DNA of 64,000 nucleotides from assembly GCF_014066305.1 (NCBI RefSeq), contig NW_023501043.1, positions 372,001 through 436,000 on the forward strand, given 5' to 3'. Source of the DNA: Letharia columbiana (lineage: Eukaryota; Ascomycota; Lecanoromycetes; Lecanorales; Parmeliaceae). Position 1 is the stretch's first letter. Each line of letters begins with the position of its first letter. The notes beneath the pieces were generated by a model. That model was not told the DNA's origin. It saw only the letters and a program-made list of their open reading frames with translations, and searched no databases. Position numbers and translations under genes: made by a program. Positions 34,287 to 44,777 of this stretch are shown piece by piece.

Positions 34287-35714
34287 CTAGAGCCGAAGTC
34301 CCCACGAGATTCATCGGTCTCCGTCAGATCTCCAAGTCCTGATCGAAAGCGAAAACGAAGCCACCAATCTAGTCAGAATTACAAGACCGAAGCTGGAGAG
34401 GTTGATCATCCACTCCCTCAACACAAGGACGAGCCTGGCCAGAAGCGACAGCGGACTCAACTCGCAAGTGTTGCTGTTAAGGACATATTAAGCCAGGCAG
34501 GTGTCAATAGTACCAGCAATAGCAACACCCATCTTCATCATTGGGCTCAAGAAGGGAACTGGCCTCGGGAATATTTCGAAGATAGTAATATGAGTCAATC
34601 ACTCACCAGGAAACGGTCAGCCCCCTCTCTCAGCAACTAACAATCGGATCTTAGTGGTATTTCACTCAGAGAAGGGAAAAATCCCGCTGTCAAGAGTCGG
34701 CGCTATCAGCAGATACTTGAATCTGTCGGTATCTACATGGGCCAGCCAGAATCGCACCTGCGAGTTATCGACGTTGATAAGGCTCTGTGTCGAAAACTGC
34801 TCGATACAGAACAGTCAATCCCTAGAGACTCTATGTTTGAAGATGATCTGTTTGAATCGACCTGTGAAGATATAGCAAACCGGAATGAGGCTAGAGTAAT
34901 TCAGGACATTGGCCGTTTGATCGTTCCTGCTCCAGAAGAATTGGCTCGTCGTGGTGCTACACACCTCAAGCACTTGATCCAAAATGTCGATGAAAGCTGG
35001 ATCAAATCTATCCCTCTTGTGAACGGTCCACGCCCGCAACCCGACTTCTCCGTGGGATTCAAACCGTCCGCATTTACCGCGGACCAACTCAAGAAGCTCA
35101 ATCCTTATGTTGGCGACTGGCAGACTACATCTCGCATTGTGGCCACCGACGAGATGTATTTTCCGTTCCTCACTTCGGAGGTGAAATGCGGCAACGAGGC
35201 TCTCAACATCGCCGATCGGCAAAACGCCCATAGTGCCAGCGTTGCAGCGAACGCCGTGGTCGAGATATACAGAACGGTGTCGCGTCAAGACGAACTCCAC
35301 GGAAAGATTCTTACCTTCTCGGTCTCGCATGACCATCGGGCTGTAAGGATCTATGGTCATTACGTCCTAATTAACGGAAAAGATACCTCCTTCTACCGCC
35401 ATTTAATCCGAGAATTCAGTATTACTGACCAAGACGGCAAAGAGAAGTGGACTACCTACACGTTCACACTGAACGTTTACGACGAATTTCGTGGAATCCA
35501 CCACGATAGAATTACTTCCGCAGCTGATCAGCTTCCCGACCCAGAAGTCTTCCTCGTTGAGCCCTTCTCCTAACAGTCAAACGCTGAGTCCTTCGAACAA
35601 GACGGCAGCCAGTTGACCGCCTCTTACTCACAGGAGACTGAGCCGAGACTCCCTTCCTCTCAGACGTCTGAGCCCGTGTTCAAGAAGCCAAAGGGAAAAG
35701 GTGTTAAAGAGTAA
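34287..35714 (+). pseudogene. PD-(D/E)XK-like (DUF7924-like) protein, two nonsense mutations
   Basis: A single frame runs from about 34287 to the TAA at 35712-35714 and is broken only by TAA at 34638-34640 and at 35571-35573. Features in order: a basic low-complexity N-terminus (SPSPDRKRKRS), a W-x-x-E-G-x-W-P-x-E-Y-F segment (AQEGNWPREYF), the first stop, LREGKNPAVKSRRYQQILES, a conserved RNEARVIQDIGRLIVP region, PDFSVGF, and FPFLTSEVKCG. The latter two look like the PD...ExK nuclease signature (D at 35043, E at 35178, K at 35184). After the second stop comes a basic tail (KKPKGKGVKE). This matches a fungal family of uncharacterised PD-(D/E)XK-fold proteins as I remember it. Both stops fit CAA to TAA. 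Its cellular role is unknown. The uninterrupted core (34737-35573) is 278 residues. Confidence 0.6.
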
Positions 35715-35954
35715 AAAAATTCGGAAGATGAGGACAGGTAGTTTCGCATCAATCGAAGGAGCAAGGGCGGGATGGGGATCGCCTTGATTGTTTGCCAGCA
35801 ACCCTGACAGCCGTTTATAGTTATTATCGGTGTTGTCTCTAACTTACACATGCTTTGATGATCGGCATCAAGCAAAGTCCTAGGATAGCCGGAAACGTAT
35901 GCTGAGGATTCCTTTACGACCTTTATAAGTCCTGGTTAGTAATGTTTTGCAGGT
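35715..35954. other. Intergenic, nothing recognised
   Basis: Normal-composition DNA after the pseudogene, without a convincing ORF or element end. Confidence 0.5.
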
Positions 35955-36425
35955 CTAATAGGGAGGTTTAGCAAGAATTTTCAAAAGAATGATTCAAAAG
36001 GAATTACGCGTTAAGTGCCACATTCAGAAATCTCACTGCTAGGCTTAACAAAAAAAGTTACCCGAATAGGCAAGTTTTCGACTCGCTTTTAAATTACTAC
36101 TTTATAATATGAATTAGTAATTTAAAAGAAATCAGATAATTTCACTTATAATTTAATTATAAGTTAATTTATTTTATTACGTAAAGCGATTTAAAAATTG
36201 CGCTTTTTTGATAAGAGATTTAAATTATATTATTCTATAATTTGCGATATTTTAAAATAATTTTATCGACTTATAGTCGAAGAAGGAGGAAATGTTAAAA
36301 ATTCAGCGATTTTTAATATTTCTTATTAAGTTTAATAGTAAGATTTCTAAATATAATACTTAACGCGTAATTTCTTTTAAATTATTCTTTTAAAAATTCT
36401 TACTAAATCTCTTTAATATCGGCTA
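35955..36425. repeat. Inverted-repeat element, one arm RIP-mutated
   Basis: The arm at 35955-36055 (TTTAGCAAGAATTTTCAAAA ... GGAATTACGCGTTAAGTGCC) pairs with 36300-36425. There the complement differs almost only by C-to-T and G-to-A changes. The A+T-rich centre has no ORF. Exact ends unclear. Confidence 0.65.
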
Positions 36426-36430
36426 ACAAA

Positions 36431-36769
36431 TTACGTTAATTGGAAAGCTTACTTTCTTATTACTTAAGACTGAAATTATAAATTTAAAGTTGACTAATTA
36501 GATCTTCAGATTTCGTAATTTTAAAGCTAAAACTTATCTTATTTCTTCGTTTCTAAGCTAGAAGCGGGTACGCACGGGTATATCTAAAAGAGGAAGCTGG
36601 AAAAGAACTTCAAAATTCTTAAATCTACCTTTTTTAATTTCTTTTCTTTTATTAAAAATTTGATAATAAAGTAAGTTTATAAAGTTATAGAGTTAATTAT
36701 ACGCTTTTAAATAATATAGCGTAGACGAAATTTAATAAAGTATTCGTAAAGATATACTAAGAATTAGTG
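36431..36769. other. AT-rich debris
   Basis: A+T-rich with a small less-mutated patch near 36550-36600. No gene seen. Confidence 0.5.
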
Positions 36770-37185
36770 AATTATCGAGCTTGCGAGAAGAGCCTCTTCG
36801 ATAGAAGCCCTCGGAGAGTTCTCGGAGAGCCCTCGGAGAGCCCTCGGAGGGTTAGAGGGGTTTTAGGGGGTCTTCCTCTAAGTATATTAAATAAATTATA
36901 ACGTCTCTCTCGATTCTTAGTGAAATATAACGTCTCTCTCCATTCTTAGAGTTAGATCTCTTAAAATCCCTTAAATCCTTCGAAGCTCTTTAAGGGCTCT
37001 CCGAGAGCTTCTATCGAAGGGGTTGTTAAAGCAAGCTCGAAATTAATCAAATATTATTAAAATAATTAAATTTCGAGCTTGCTTTAACAGCCCCTTAATA
37101 GAAGCTCTCGAAGAGCCCTTAAAGAGCCCCTCGAAGGGTCCGAGAGATTTTAGAGAATCTCTCTAAGAATTTAAAATCTAGTACT
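36770..37185. repeat. Three alternating copies of a ~110-bp unit
   Basis: A unit running from a TCGAGCTTGC-type end through a CTTCGATAGAAGCC and CTCGGAGAGCCCT-type block to TCTCTAAG occurs at about 36775-36882 (+), inverted at 36945-37055, and again (+) at 37070-37175. The second and third meet head to head around AGCAAGCTCGAAATT / AATTTCGAGCTTGCT, a near-perfect palindrome centred near 37062. Confidence 0.7.
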
Positions 37186-37690
37186 TGGCAAGCTTTTTAC
37201 TACTGGAAAGAATACGCCCTAGCACATATTATCTACACCAGCGAACTGAATCTTAAGAGACTTCTCGAGAAGTTTTCTAGGATTTTTAGCACTTTAAATA
37301 GAATACATCGTAGCTAATAAGATAAATCACGCCTAATAGAATAAACGATTTTTAGTATACGCTATCGCTAATGTAATATATTATATAAGTTTATATCTTC
37401 TAAAGATTCTTCTCATAAACTCTATTAGAACTAGTATAGAGATACGTTATATAAGTAAGATAGAATAGAATAATAAGGCTACCGAACTATATATGTGAAA
37501 AGAAGATATACTATAATAGGAAATATCTTCGCTAAGGCTAGCTAGCTATAGGGCTAAGTAATATATTAAGAATATACTCGTAATAAACTCGATTTCTTAC
37601 TATTATAATACCTTTAGTAATAATAACTATTAAGATATATTCTTATTTCTTAAAAGAGTATAAATATAGAACGTCGATTAGAGGCTTATA
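37186..37690. other. RIP-mutated DNA, nothing recognised
   Basis: Starts with about 60 bp similar to 44705-44765 (TTTTTACTACTGG ... CCCTAGCACATATTA). The remainder is mutated and unassigned. Confidence 0.5.
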
Positions 37691-38575
37691 GAAATCTTTA
37701 TAGCGTAGAAATCTTTAAATATATTTTTGAAATTACAGACTTTAGAGATTTGAGAGAGAAACTTAAAAGTATAGAAACTCTAAAAGTATAGAGATTCTTA
37801 AAGTATAAAGATCTAAGAGGTATAGAGACTTTTATATTATAGAGAATTTTTTTCTATAAGAATTCTAAAGGTGTAGGATTTAAAAAAGTATAAGAACTTT
37901 TATACTATTAAGATTATCAAATTGTAAGATTCTAAAAAGTAGAGACTTTAGAAGTATAGAGACTCTAATAGTACTCGTATTTACTAGAATTTATAATCTA
38001 TTAGAATTTGTAATCTCTAAAACTTAATCTTTATAATTTATTATTTTATAATATTATAATAAAAAATTCGAAAAAAAATTCGAAAAGAATATGAAATACG
38101 ATTTAAATGTTTTAAGAATTTTTAAAATCGAGGTAATAATAATTAATTTATATAATAGCGTAATAAACTTCGATAATTATATCTTAATATATTACTATAT
38201 AACTTTATTAATTTAAGCTTAATTATAAAAAAAATTAAAATTATAATAATTATATTTTATATTCTTTTAACTTTTTTTTCTAGTTTTAAATTATATTATT
38301 ATAAAATAATAAATTATAAGAATTAGATTTTAAAGATTATAAATTCTAATAGATTATAATTCTAGTAAATACGAGTATAAGAATTCTAAGGCTATAGAGA
38401 TTCTAAAAGTAAAGAGACTTTAAAAGTATAGAAACTTTAAAAGTACAGAAACTCTGAAAGTATAGAAACTCTGAAAGTATATGAATTCTAAAAGTGTAGA
38501 AACTTTTATATTATAGGGGATATTATACTATAGAAATTCTAAATATATAGAATCTTAAAAAGTATAGAAAAGAGG
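37690..38575. repeat. Degenerate ~16-19 bp minisatellite, split by a MITE
   Basis: Loose tandem copies of AAAGTATAGAAACTCT occur at about 37735-37970 and 38378-38575. The same type recurs at 45676-45785 and near 53485-53545. The array is interrupted by the foldback element at 37974-38375. Confidence 0.7.
37974..38375. mobile_element. Foldback-type MITE with TA duplication
   Basis: The ends CTCGTATTTACTAGAATT... and ...AATTCTAGTAAATACGAG form imperfect inverted repeats of about 85 bp. TA lies on both sides (37972-37973, 38376-38377), and removing the element restores the surrounding AGTATA repeat. 402 bp, no ORF. Confidence 0.75.
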
Positions 38576-38799
38576 AAATCGTAGAATAGCGGGTATTATG
38601 AATATAATAGAAGATGGCGCTATTATAGCGCCTTAGCAGATAATACTTACTAGTTAAAAAGCTTAAAGCTAGCTTTCTTTCTATTAATAACTTTTAAAAA
38701 GTACTACTAAGATCTAAATCGAGAAAGTCTTATCTATTCGAAAAGTAATTAAATTTCTTAACTACGAACATCAAATTTTTGTTAGCAATATTAACTTAT
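38576..38799. other. RIP-mutated junction before the Gypsy remnant
   Basis: A+T-rich sequence that changes abruptly to normal composition near 38770-38800, where retrotransposon sequence begins. Confidence 0.5.
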
Positions 38800-39016
38800 G
38801 GCTTGCCACCTCGGCAACCCAGGTGAGACCGTTAGCCTTCCTCATGCCCAGGCTTTCCGCCAGGAACGCTCGGAAATTTCTTCCGAGCCGAGGATCCTTC
38901 CACCGAGGAATCGTCTGAGATCCTCGTCCTTCCACCGAGGAACCTCCTACCAGAGAACCTCGCGAGTCTAATCCCGAAGAACAAGGTTCCGCCAGGAAGT
39001 CATCAGTCGTCAGCTG

Positions 39017-40250
39017 ACACCCTGAGGTCGGCACCGGCCATGCTTTCGCAACTACCACTACGCAAGAGCTGCTGTCAAGCTGCTGCTCGATAAGGAAGCC
39101 GAAAAGGGCTGCTTGGACACAGGCTGCTCCGTCACCCTGATGGACCGGGCCTACCTAAGCAGAGCGTTCCCGAGTCTACCAGTCAAGAACATGGCTAGCC
39201 CTATCACGGTGAGGGGTTTAGGGTCTAACAGACATGAAAGGAATATGTAGTCTCTACTTCCCCAGTGAAGACGCCATAGCCATGACGTCGCCGAGGGAAA
39301 TCCACATCGTCGACGAGCTCAAAGCAAATATCCTAGTCGGCATGGATATTATGGTGCCTGAAGGGATCGATATTCTCGTATCTCAATCGAGGGCATCAAT
39401 TGGTAGCTGTCAGATGTCCGTGCCGATAGAAGTTCGCACCAGAGGAGGCCGTGCCGTCACACATCCCGTGCATGTCAAGAAATCCATTACCATTCCCCCA
39501 CATTCTCAGATGCAGATACCGGTGCATCATGCTTCTTTACCAGAACGTGATTTTTTCTTCGAACCAGATCACATAGACCTGACGCTTTACGCTCATCTCG
39601 TCGACTCCTCCATGACTGCGGTGCTAGCCAAGAATGACTCGGACCGAGCAGTTAAGGTGCCTAGAAATCTTCGCTTGGGCACCGTACAGGAAGCAGAATT
39701 TGATAACTGCTACCATATCACATCCGGGAAGGAAGACGTCGTCGAACTTGCTGGTCGTCGACCCAAGAACGAACATCAGAAGGGCTGGATCAAACGCGTC
39801 TTCAACAAGATTGTCACAGCATCTGCCGTTGCTATGCTAGCAACCGCCGCATGTTCCACAGCGCCGCTGTCGGCAAAAGCAGCGACTTCTGACGTGGCAC
39901 CTGTTGCCGGATCCCCTACGGGATTCCTCAGCATTCCTGGAGATCCTGGCATTCCGGGAAGCTCTGAAATTTCCGGGATCCCTGGGGTTCCTGCTTCCGT
40001 AACTTCCTTCCATCCGGTTCCGGAAGTAACGGTCACCACCACGACCACGGACACAATCTTGCTGAATGGGGTCACGATCCATAACGATAGTCCTTCCATC
40101 AAGGGAGTGGTCGAGGAATTCCCACGCTCTGGCGAAGGCGGCTTCGCCGATTTCCGGAGCAGAATGGATGCGCATTCCCTGAATCTGACTGGGAAGAATG
40201 TCAGCGGACGCGAGGGTTTCCCTCTCGCACCGAATCCAAGACGTCGTTGA
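39017..40250 (+). pseudogene. Gypsy protease and linker region, frameshifted
   Basis: One frame contains AVKLLLDKEAEKGCLDTGCS, with the aspartic-protease triad DTG at 39116-39124, and ends at TAG 39248-39250. The conserved continuation (MTSPREIHIVDELKANILVG, GMDIMVPEGIDI) is in another frame from 39234, which stays open to 40250. So there is one frameshift near 39234-39248. The later part (SMTAVLAKNDSDRAVKVPR, LRLGTVQE) is the usual protease-RT linker of this clade, followed by an unusual Gly-Ile-Pro-rich stretch (near 39910-40000). Confidence 0.75.
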
Positions 40251-40259
40251 TAAAACGTT

Positions 40260-40830
40260 CGACAACTTCCGGCAGGAAGGCTGGCTGGACTCCGGCAACG
40301 CCTCGCTCCCGGTTTTCGTTGTCTACGATCATGCCCGACGGTTCAGAAAGGACGGCCGTCGTTGACATTCGGGGATTGATGTATTCCCAAACAGATGTCT
40401 ACCTTTACCTTTGCGTCAGATTTAATATCATCAGTAAGGGCTGTCGATATCTCGCGTTGTCGACTGCGCAAGTTTCTTTTATCAGTGGCGCGTGCATCCC
40501 ACCGATCGCCATAAACTTACGGTCGTAAGTCATCGCGGTCAGGAGACTTTCAACGTAGCAGTCATGGGCTACAAAATTCGCCGTCTACGTGCAGAGACAG
40601 ATAGATAGACTCTTCGCAAGTTCGGCGATTTGCCGAGCGTATGTCGATGACGTCGTTGTCTATTCAAGGACCTTGGAAGAGCATCTCGACCATCTTCGTC
40701 AGATCTTCGGTCTCTTCGTGAAGTCAGGGATATCCGTGAATCCTAAGAAGGCATTTCTCGGCTATCCATCAGTGCACTGCTTGGACAGAAAGTCGATTCC
40801 CTCGGACTTTGGACCGCCGAGGATAAATTG
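40260..40830 (+). pseudogene. Gypsy reverse transcriptase, frameshifted
   Basis: Conserved RT segments can be followed through changing frames: KTFDNFRQEGWLDSGNAS, VVDIRGL, FFYQWRVHPTDRHKLTVVSH (near 40470-40530), GQETFNVAVMGYK, then QRQIDRLFASSAICRAYVDD with the catalytic YVDD at 40640-40651 and VYSRTLEEHLDHLRQIF. At least two frameshifts and stops interrupt it. Confidence 0.8.
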
Positions 40831-41629
40831 CAAGCAATTGCTAAGCTCTCGTTTCCGGAAACCCTTTCCAAGCTGGAAACCTACTTGGGAATGACAGGTT
40901 GGCTACGTGATTACATCGCCAACTATGCTGTCATAGCAAAGCCTCTTCAAGACCGGAAAACCATGATGCTTGCTGCGTCTCCTAGAGCCGGGCAAGAAGG
41001 AAAATTTGCTTCTCGCTCCGTTCTTGGCCTACCAACTAATGCCGAGAAAGCTGCTTTTCAAGCGCTGCAGCAGGCACTGTCGACCCCATCATTCCTAGTC
41101 CATTTTGATGATAAGGCCGTACTTTACGTGGACCTTGATGCTAGCAAGTTCGGATTTGGCGCCATGATTTACCCATAAAGGGAGCTTGTCGGTGATTACC
41201 CCAAACGCTCTCGTTCAGCCGATCTTGTTCTTAGCCGCCTTCTCAAGGACGCCGAAACAAGATACTGGCCTACGGAACTCGAAATCGCTGGGATCGTGTG
41301 GGTACTTCGGAAAACGAGGCATATGGTCGGTCGGCGCCGAAGACAGTGGTCTACACCGATACGGCTCCGCTCGGTATATCAAACAGACGTCCCTATCTAC
41401 GTCTTCAACGGCCAAATTAAATCTTCGCCTTATCCGAGCATCAGAATTCATCCAGCGTTTCCGAAATCTCGAGTTCCGTCATAAACCGGGAAGGGAACAT
41501 ATCGTACCAGACGCTTTGTCAAGGCTTCCGAACTCCGCTGCTACCGAAGCAGCAGCTTCCGATCAAGATACCATCGGGGGCTCGATGCTTTATATGGCTG
41601 CGCTTACACCGCTACCACCTGTGGAGTAG
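40828..41629 (+). pseudogene. Gypsy connection and RNase H region, frameshifted
   Basis: The open frame 40828-41178 contains FPETLSKLETYLGMTGWLRD and ends in the RNase H start VLYVDLDASKFGFGAMIYP followed by TAA. Continuation in other frames gives DAETRYWPTELEIAGIVWVL and FRNLEFRHKPGREHIVPDAL, the usual RNase H end before integrase. At least two frameshifts. Confidence 0.75.
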
Positions 41630-41677
41630 CCCGGAGCTACGTCAACAGATTCTCGACGGTTACCAGAAGGACTCAGG

Positions 41678-42620
41678 ATGGCACAAGATCTCAAAACGCT
41701 TGACTCCATGACCGCCGGCGAGGACGCCGCTTCTCTTCCTTTTTCCCGGGGCAGCGACGGTCTCATATGGAAAGTCGAGGCATCGACCGGCGACCATGCT
41801 TTCACGCCGAGTCGACTCTGTGTGCCACCCTCCTGTGTGCAAACCTTTTTCGAAGTCGCCCCTCCAGTGTCCTGTCATGCCGGATTCGCCAAATGCTACG
41901 AGGCATATCTCGCCAATGGTACATACGCAGCCTCCGCCAGCTACGGGGTATATTCGACACTGTCCTCAATGCCAGCTCTATCAGACACCTCGGCATCTGC
42001 CACATGGATCTCTGCAGCCCATTCTTACCCCGCCTGTGCCATTTCATACCTTGACAATTGATTTCATTCTCGCCCTGCCAACTTCTACCAAAGGCTACGA
42101 CGTGATCATGTCCGTCACCGACAAATTTTCCAGAAGAATTACATTGATTCCTGGCAAGTCGACTTTCACTGCCGAGGATTGGGCACATCGTCTACTCCGA
42201 CGACTTCGAAAGATTGACTGGGGATTACCGAAGCAAATCATTTCGGATCGTGACCGCAAGTTTCTTAGTGAACTGTGGAAGGCTCTTTTCACCAAGCTGG
42301 GCGTTAAGTTGTTGTACTCGACTGCTTATCATCCACAAACCGATGGGTCCAGTGAGCGCACTAACCAGACTGTCGAGATCGCTATTCGCTTCTGGATGTC
42401 TACGCTTGACGACGTCGCAGCCTGGCCAATTACTATTCCAGCTATCCAAGCAAGCTACAACAACGCCATCTCTGCTCCTTTAAGCAAATCGCCAAATGAA
42501 GTTTCCTACGGTTTCTCTTTAAACCAGCCGTTAGATCTCGGCGCCTATGAGAAGCAACTGATGCCAAGAACATCGCTCGCCTGGAAGCATCGGATGCTAT
42601 CGCCTTTGCTCAGATGAATT
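41678..42620 (+). pseudogene. Gypsy integrase, one frameshift in the zinc region
   Basis: The His half of the zinc region (CHAGFAKCYEAY) is in the 41678 frame, the Cys half (CPQC, 41961-41972) in the 41796 frame, so a frameshift separates them. The catalytic core then reads open to 42617: FHTLTIDFILALPTSTKGYD (first Asp), IISDRDRKF (second Asp, near 42247), TDGSSERTNQTVEI (Glu at 42354-42356). The spacing fits retroviral-type integrases. Confidence 0.85.
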
Positions 42621-43110
42621 CGAAGTTTCACTACGATCGACGGCATCAGCCTCAGTTCTTTCGTGTAGGCGATTACGCACTCCTACGGCTACACCGCGGC
42701 TATAACATTCCAGCCACCAGCTTACCGGAAGAAAATACGGTTTGCAGTTCGTCGGTCCTTCAGGTCCTCGAACGAGTCGGGCGTCTTGCCTATCGATTAG
42801 ACATCCCCAATAACTGGAGAGTGCACCCGGTTTTTACCGTAGCACAGTTGGAACCATGCCCGGATCCTCAAACCGATCCATACACTCGTCCCCAGCCTCC
42901 CTGACGAGCCGCCTTCTGTTTCGTCGAAGGCGACACCGGGCTTTCAGATCCTGGGAACTCGACCGACTCCTGAATAAGCGCGTCGTCGCTAAGGAGGGTT
43001 TTGCTACGGAATACCTTGTCAAATGGAAAGGGTTGGGCCACAGCATGACAAGTGGATGAATGTGAAGAACCTCGGCAATGCTCAGGAATTGGTTCGAGAC
43101 TATGAGAATG
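42614..43110 (+). pseudogene. Integrase C-terminus and chromodomain, frameshifted
   Basis: Starts in a new frame with FHYDRRHQPQFFRVGDYALL and RLAYRLDIPNNWRVHPVF, the GPY/F-like module. A chromodomain follows: WELDRLLNKRVVAKEGFATE and YLVKWKGLG in one frame (to about 43035), then HDKWMNVKNLGNAQELVRDY in another. The chromodomain marks the element as a chromovirus, whose chromodomains direct integration to heterochromatin. Confidence 0.8.
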
Positions 43111-43119
43111 AGCATGCCG

Positions 43120-43330
43120 GCGTCCGTGGGATCGAGGAAGCACCTTCCAGAAGCATCGAGGAAGCACCGAATTCCACGCCGCAGGAAACGACGACTCGAC
43201 TCCTGGAAGAAGCTTCGGCACCTCCCAGAAGCATCGAGGAAGCACCGCATGACACGCCGCAAACGACGACTCGACTCCTGGGAGAAACTTCGGGATCTCG
43301 TTCAGGACGTCGGATCTTCGCGACGGGAAA
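43120..43330 (+). repeat. Imperfect repeats near the Gypsy 3' end
   Basis: The GCATCGAGGAAGCACC and ACGACGACTCGACTCCTGG modules alternate two to three times, and TTCGGGATCTCGTTCAGGA recurs at about 43290 and 43370. In one frame they encode SIEEAPxxTPQ repeats downstream of the chromodomain. Confidence 0.7.
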
Positions 43331-43449
43331 GTTATTTCTTCAAGTTCTCGCCTATCACCGGAAGAAGCTTCGGGATCTCGTTCAGGAACGGAACAGACGT
43401 TGGTAAGGGTGGAAATTCCGGTGAGGAAGCCAGAGTCAACGTCGGGAGG

Positions 43450-43760
43450 AATGGTATTACGCGGGAGTAGGCGAATTGCGAATGCTTGAGCGTAAGGGTT
43501 TTGACGAATCCGATTTCCGTTTTCTTGCTTGCTACCTTGCTTATCAACGAGGACGTTGCTTTCATTTTTGGTGCCGGCATCTTGTTAGGGATTGCCAAGA
43601 AAGGCCTTTCTTCTAGTAGGCTTTCGCCAAGCAAGGCTAGAAGAAAAAAATTTTTTAAAAAAAATTTTTTTTTTTTTTTACAATCAATCAAGTCATATCA
43701 CATCAATCAGATCATTGCTCCTAGCATTCTTCAAAAGAACTCTGCGGCTCTATCTCTATA
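43450..43760 (+). repeat. Candidate 3' LTR of the Gypsy element
   Basis: Normal-composition sequence after GTCGGGAGGAATGG, with a poly-A/poly-T palindrome at about 43646-43680. Position fits an LTR, but no second copy exists in the window to define its ends. Confidence 0.35.
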
Positions 43761-43764
43761 AATT

Positions 43765-44215
43765 ATATCTTAATTAACTCTTTTCGATTATGGTATCTCT
43801 TCTTCTACTATTATACGTACTGCGAATCGTTATTAAAATAAGCGTTAACAATAGGAAAATGAGTATATCCTCTCTCAATTACGCTCTCAAAATCAGCTAT
43901 AATTTTAGAGAAATTAATAAAATATATAATAACGTCGAGATTCTATACTCTATAATATTATAATACGCTGTCAATCTTAGCCTATAACATCTTATAGATC
44001 TTCTTAATATATATTCGAAGGCTTTAACAAATCGTCTACTATTCTTCTTCTCGATTCTTCTCTTCGATACGGTAATCTTAAATTTCGCTGTCAAGATTCT
44101 ATATAACGTTCAACCTTTGACGTATGGGATTTATATCGAGATTATAGTCTTTCTACTTAATAAGACTACGATACTCATTATTCGAAGAATTCTATTCGTA
44201 TTCAATAATAATAGC
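43765..44215. other. Moderately RIP-mutated DNA
   Basis: TpA-rich sequence. The minus-strand open frame 43897-44094 shows no recognisable motif. Could be the upstream part of the pseudogene that follows. Confidence 0.4.
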
Positions 44216-44369
44216 GAGATAAAGAGCTTCGGGGTACGGTAGAATAGCTGGAAGATACTCGGATTCTCTACGAACACAATACTGTTCTAAAGCTATATAA
44301 CGATATTATCGATATCGTTACTACGAGTAAAGATAAGAACGACGAGGACGACGACTACGAGGATAAGGA

Positions 44370-44416
<47 letters not shown>

Positions 44417-44676
44417 GGATACGTTACGAGCAGTTACTTAACGCTCTCGACAATATATACTCTTAAGTGTAGAACGAGTCTTACTTAGCCTTCTTAGAAC
44501 GATTAGCATTTAATCGTAACATATATATCTACTCGACAATATCTACTATAATTCGATACGGTGATCATAAGGCTATAAAGAGTCTTATATATTCTAAGAT
44601 TAACCGACGATATAATCTATTTCTTAGATATCGTTATAGGAACGATCCGGAGAATCAATTAAATATAGTACCGTAA
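44216..44676 (+). pseudogene. RIP-damaged gene for an acidic-repeat protein
   Basis: One frame reads LEDTRILYEHNTVLKLYND, an Asp/Glu run encoded by a GACGAG microsatellite (about 44339-44414), GIRYEQLLNALDNIYS, then TAA (44464) and TAG (44470). It goes on open as NESYLAFLERLAFNRN to a TAA at 44674-44676. The stops fit CAA and CAG mutated by C-to-T, the RIP signature. A TAG at 44245 also lies in this frame. The original function is unknown; the continuous frame and acidic repeat suggest a former gene. Confidence 0.4.
44339..44414. repeat. (GACGAG)n microsatellite
   Basis: An imperfect then pure GACGAG hexamer array encoding alternating Asp and Glu in the pseudogene frame. Confidence 0.9.
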
Positions 44677-44777
44677 ACATGTTTAATTATAGCGATATTC
44701 TCAGTGTTCCCACAATACTTAGCTAGCTTTTCACTACTGGGTAGCCCGCGCCCCAGCACATATTAGATTTCTCCATA

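Larger units (their letters stand above)
38800..43760 (+). mobile_element. Ty3/Gypsy chromovirus-type retrotransposon remnant
   Basis: Domains appear in Gypsy order on the plus strand: protease (DTG near 39116), reverse transcriptase (YVDD at 40640), RNase H, HHCC-type zinc region, integrase (D, D, E) and a C-terminal chromodomain. There are several frameshifts and stops. Gag and the 5' LTR are not seen, so it is 5'-truncated by or against RIP debris. A 3' LTR may begin after the purine run near 43450, but without the 5' partner this cannot be confirmed. Base composition is normal, so it escaped heavy RIP. Confidence 0.85.

Noticed and set aside
39776..40298. Opposite-strand ORFs across the Gypsy linker
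   Set aside because: Shadows of the sense-strand polyprotein, which has clear protease and linker motifs.
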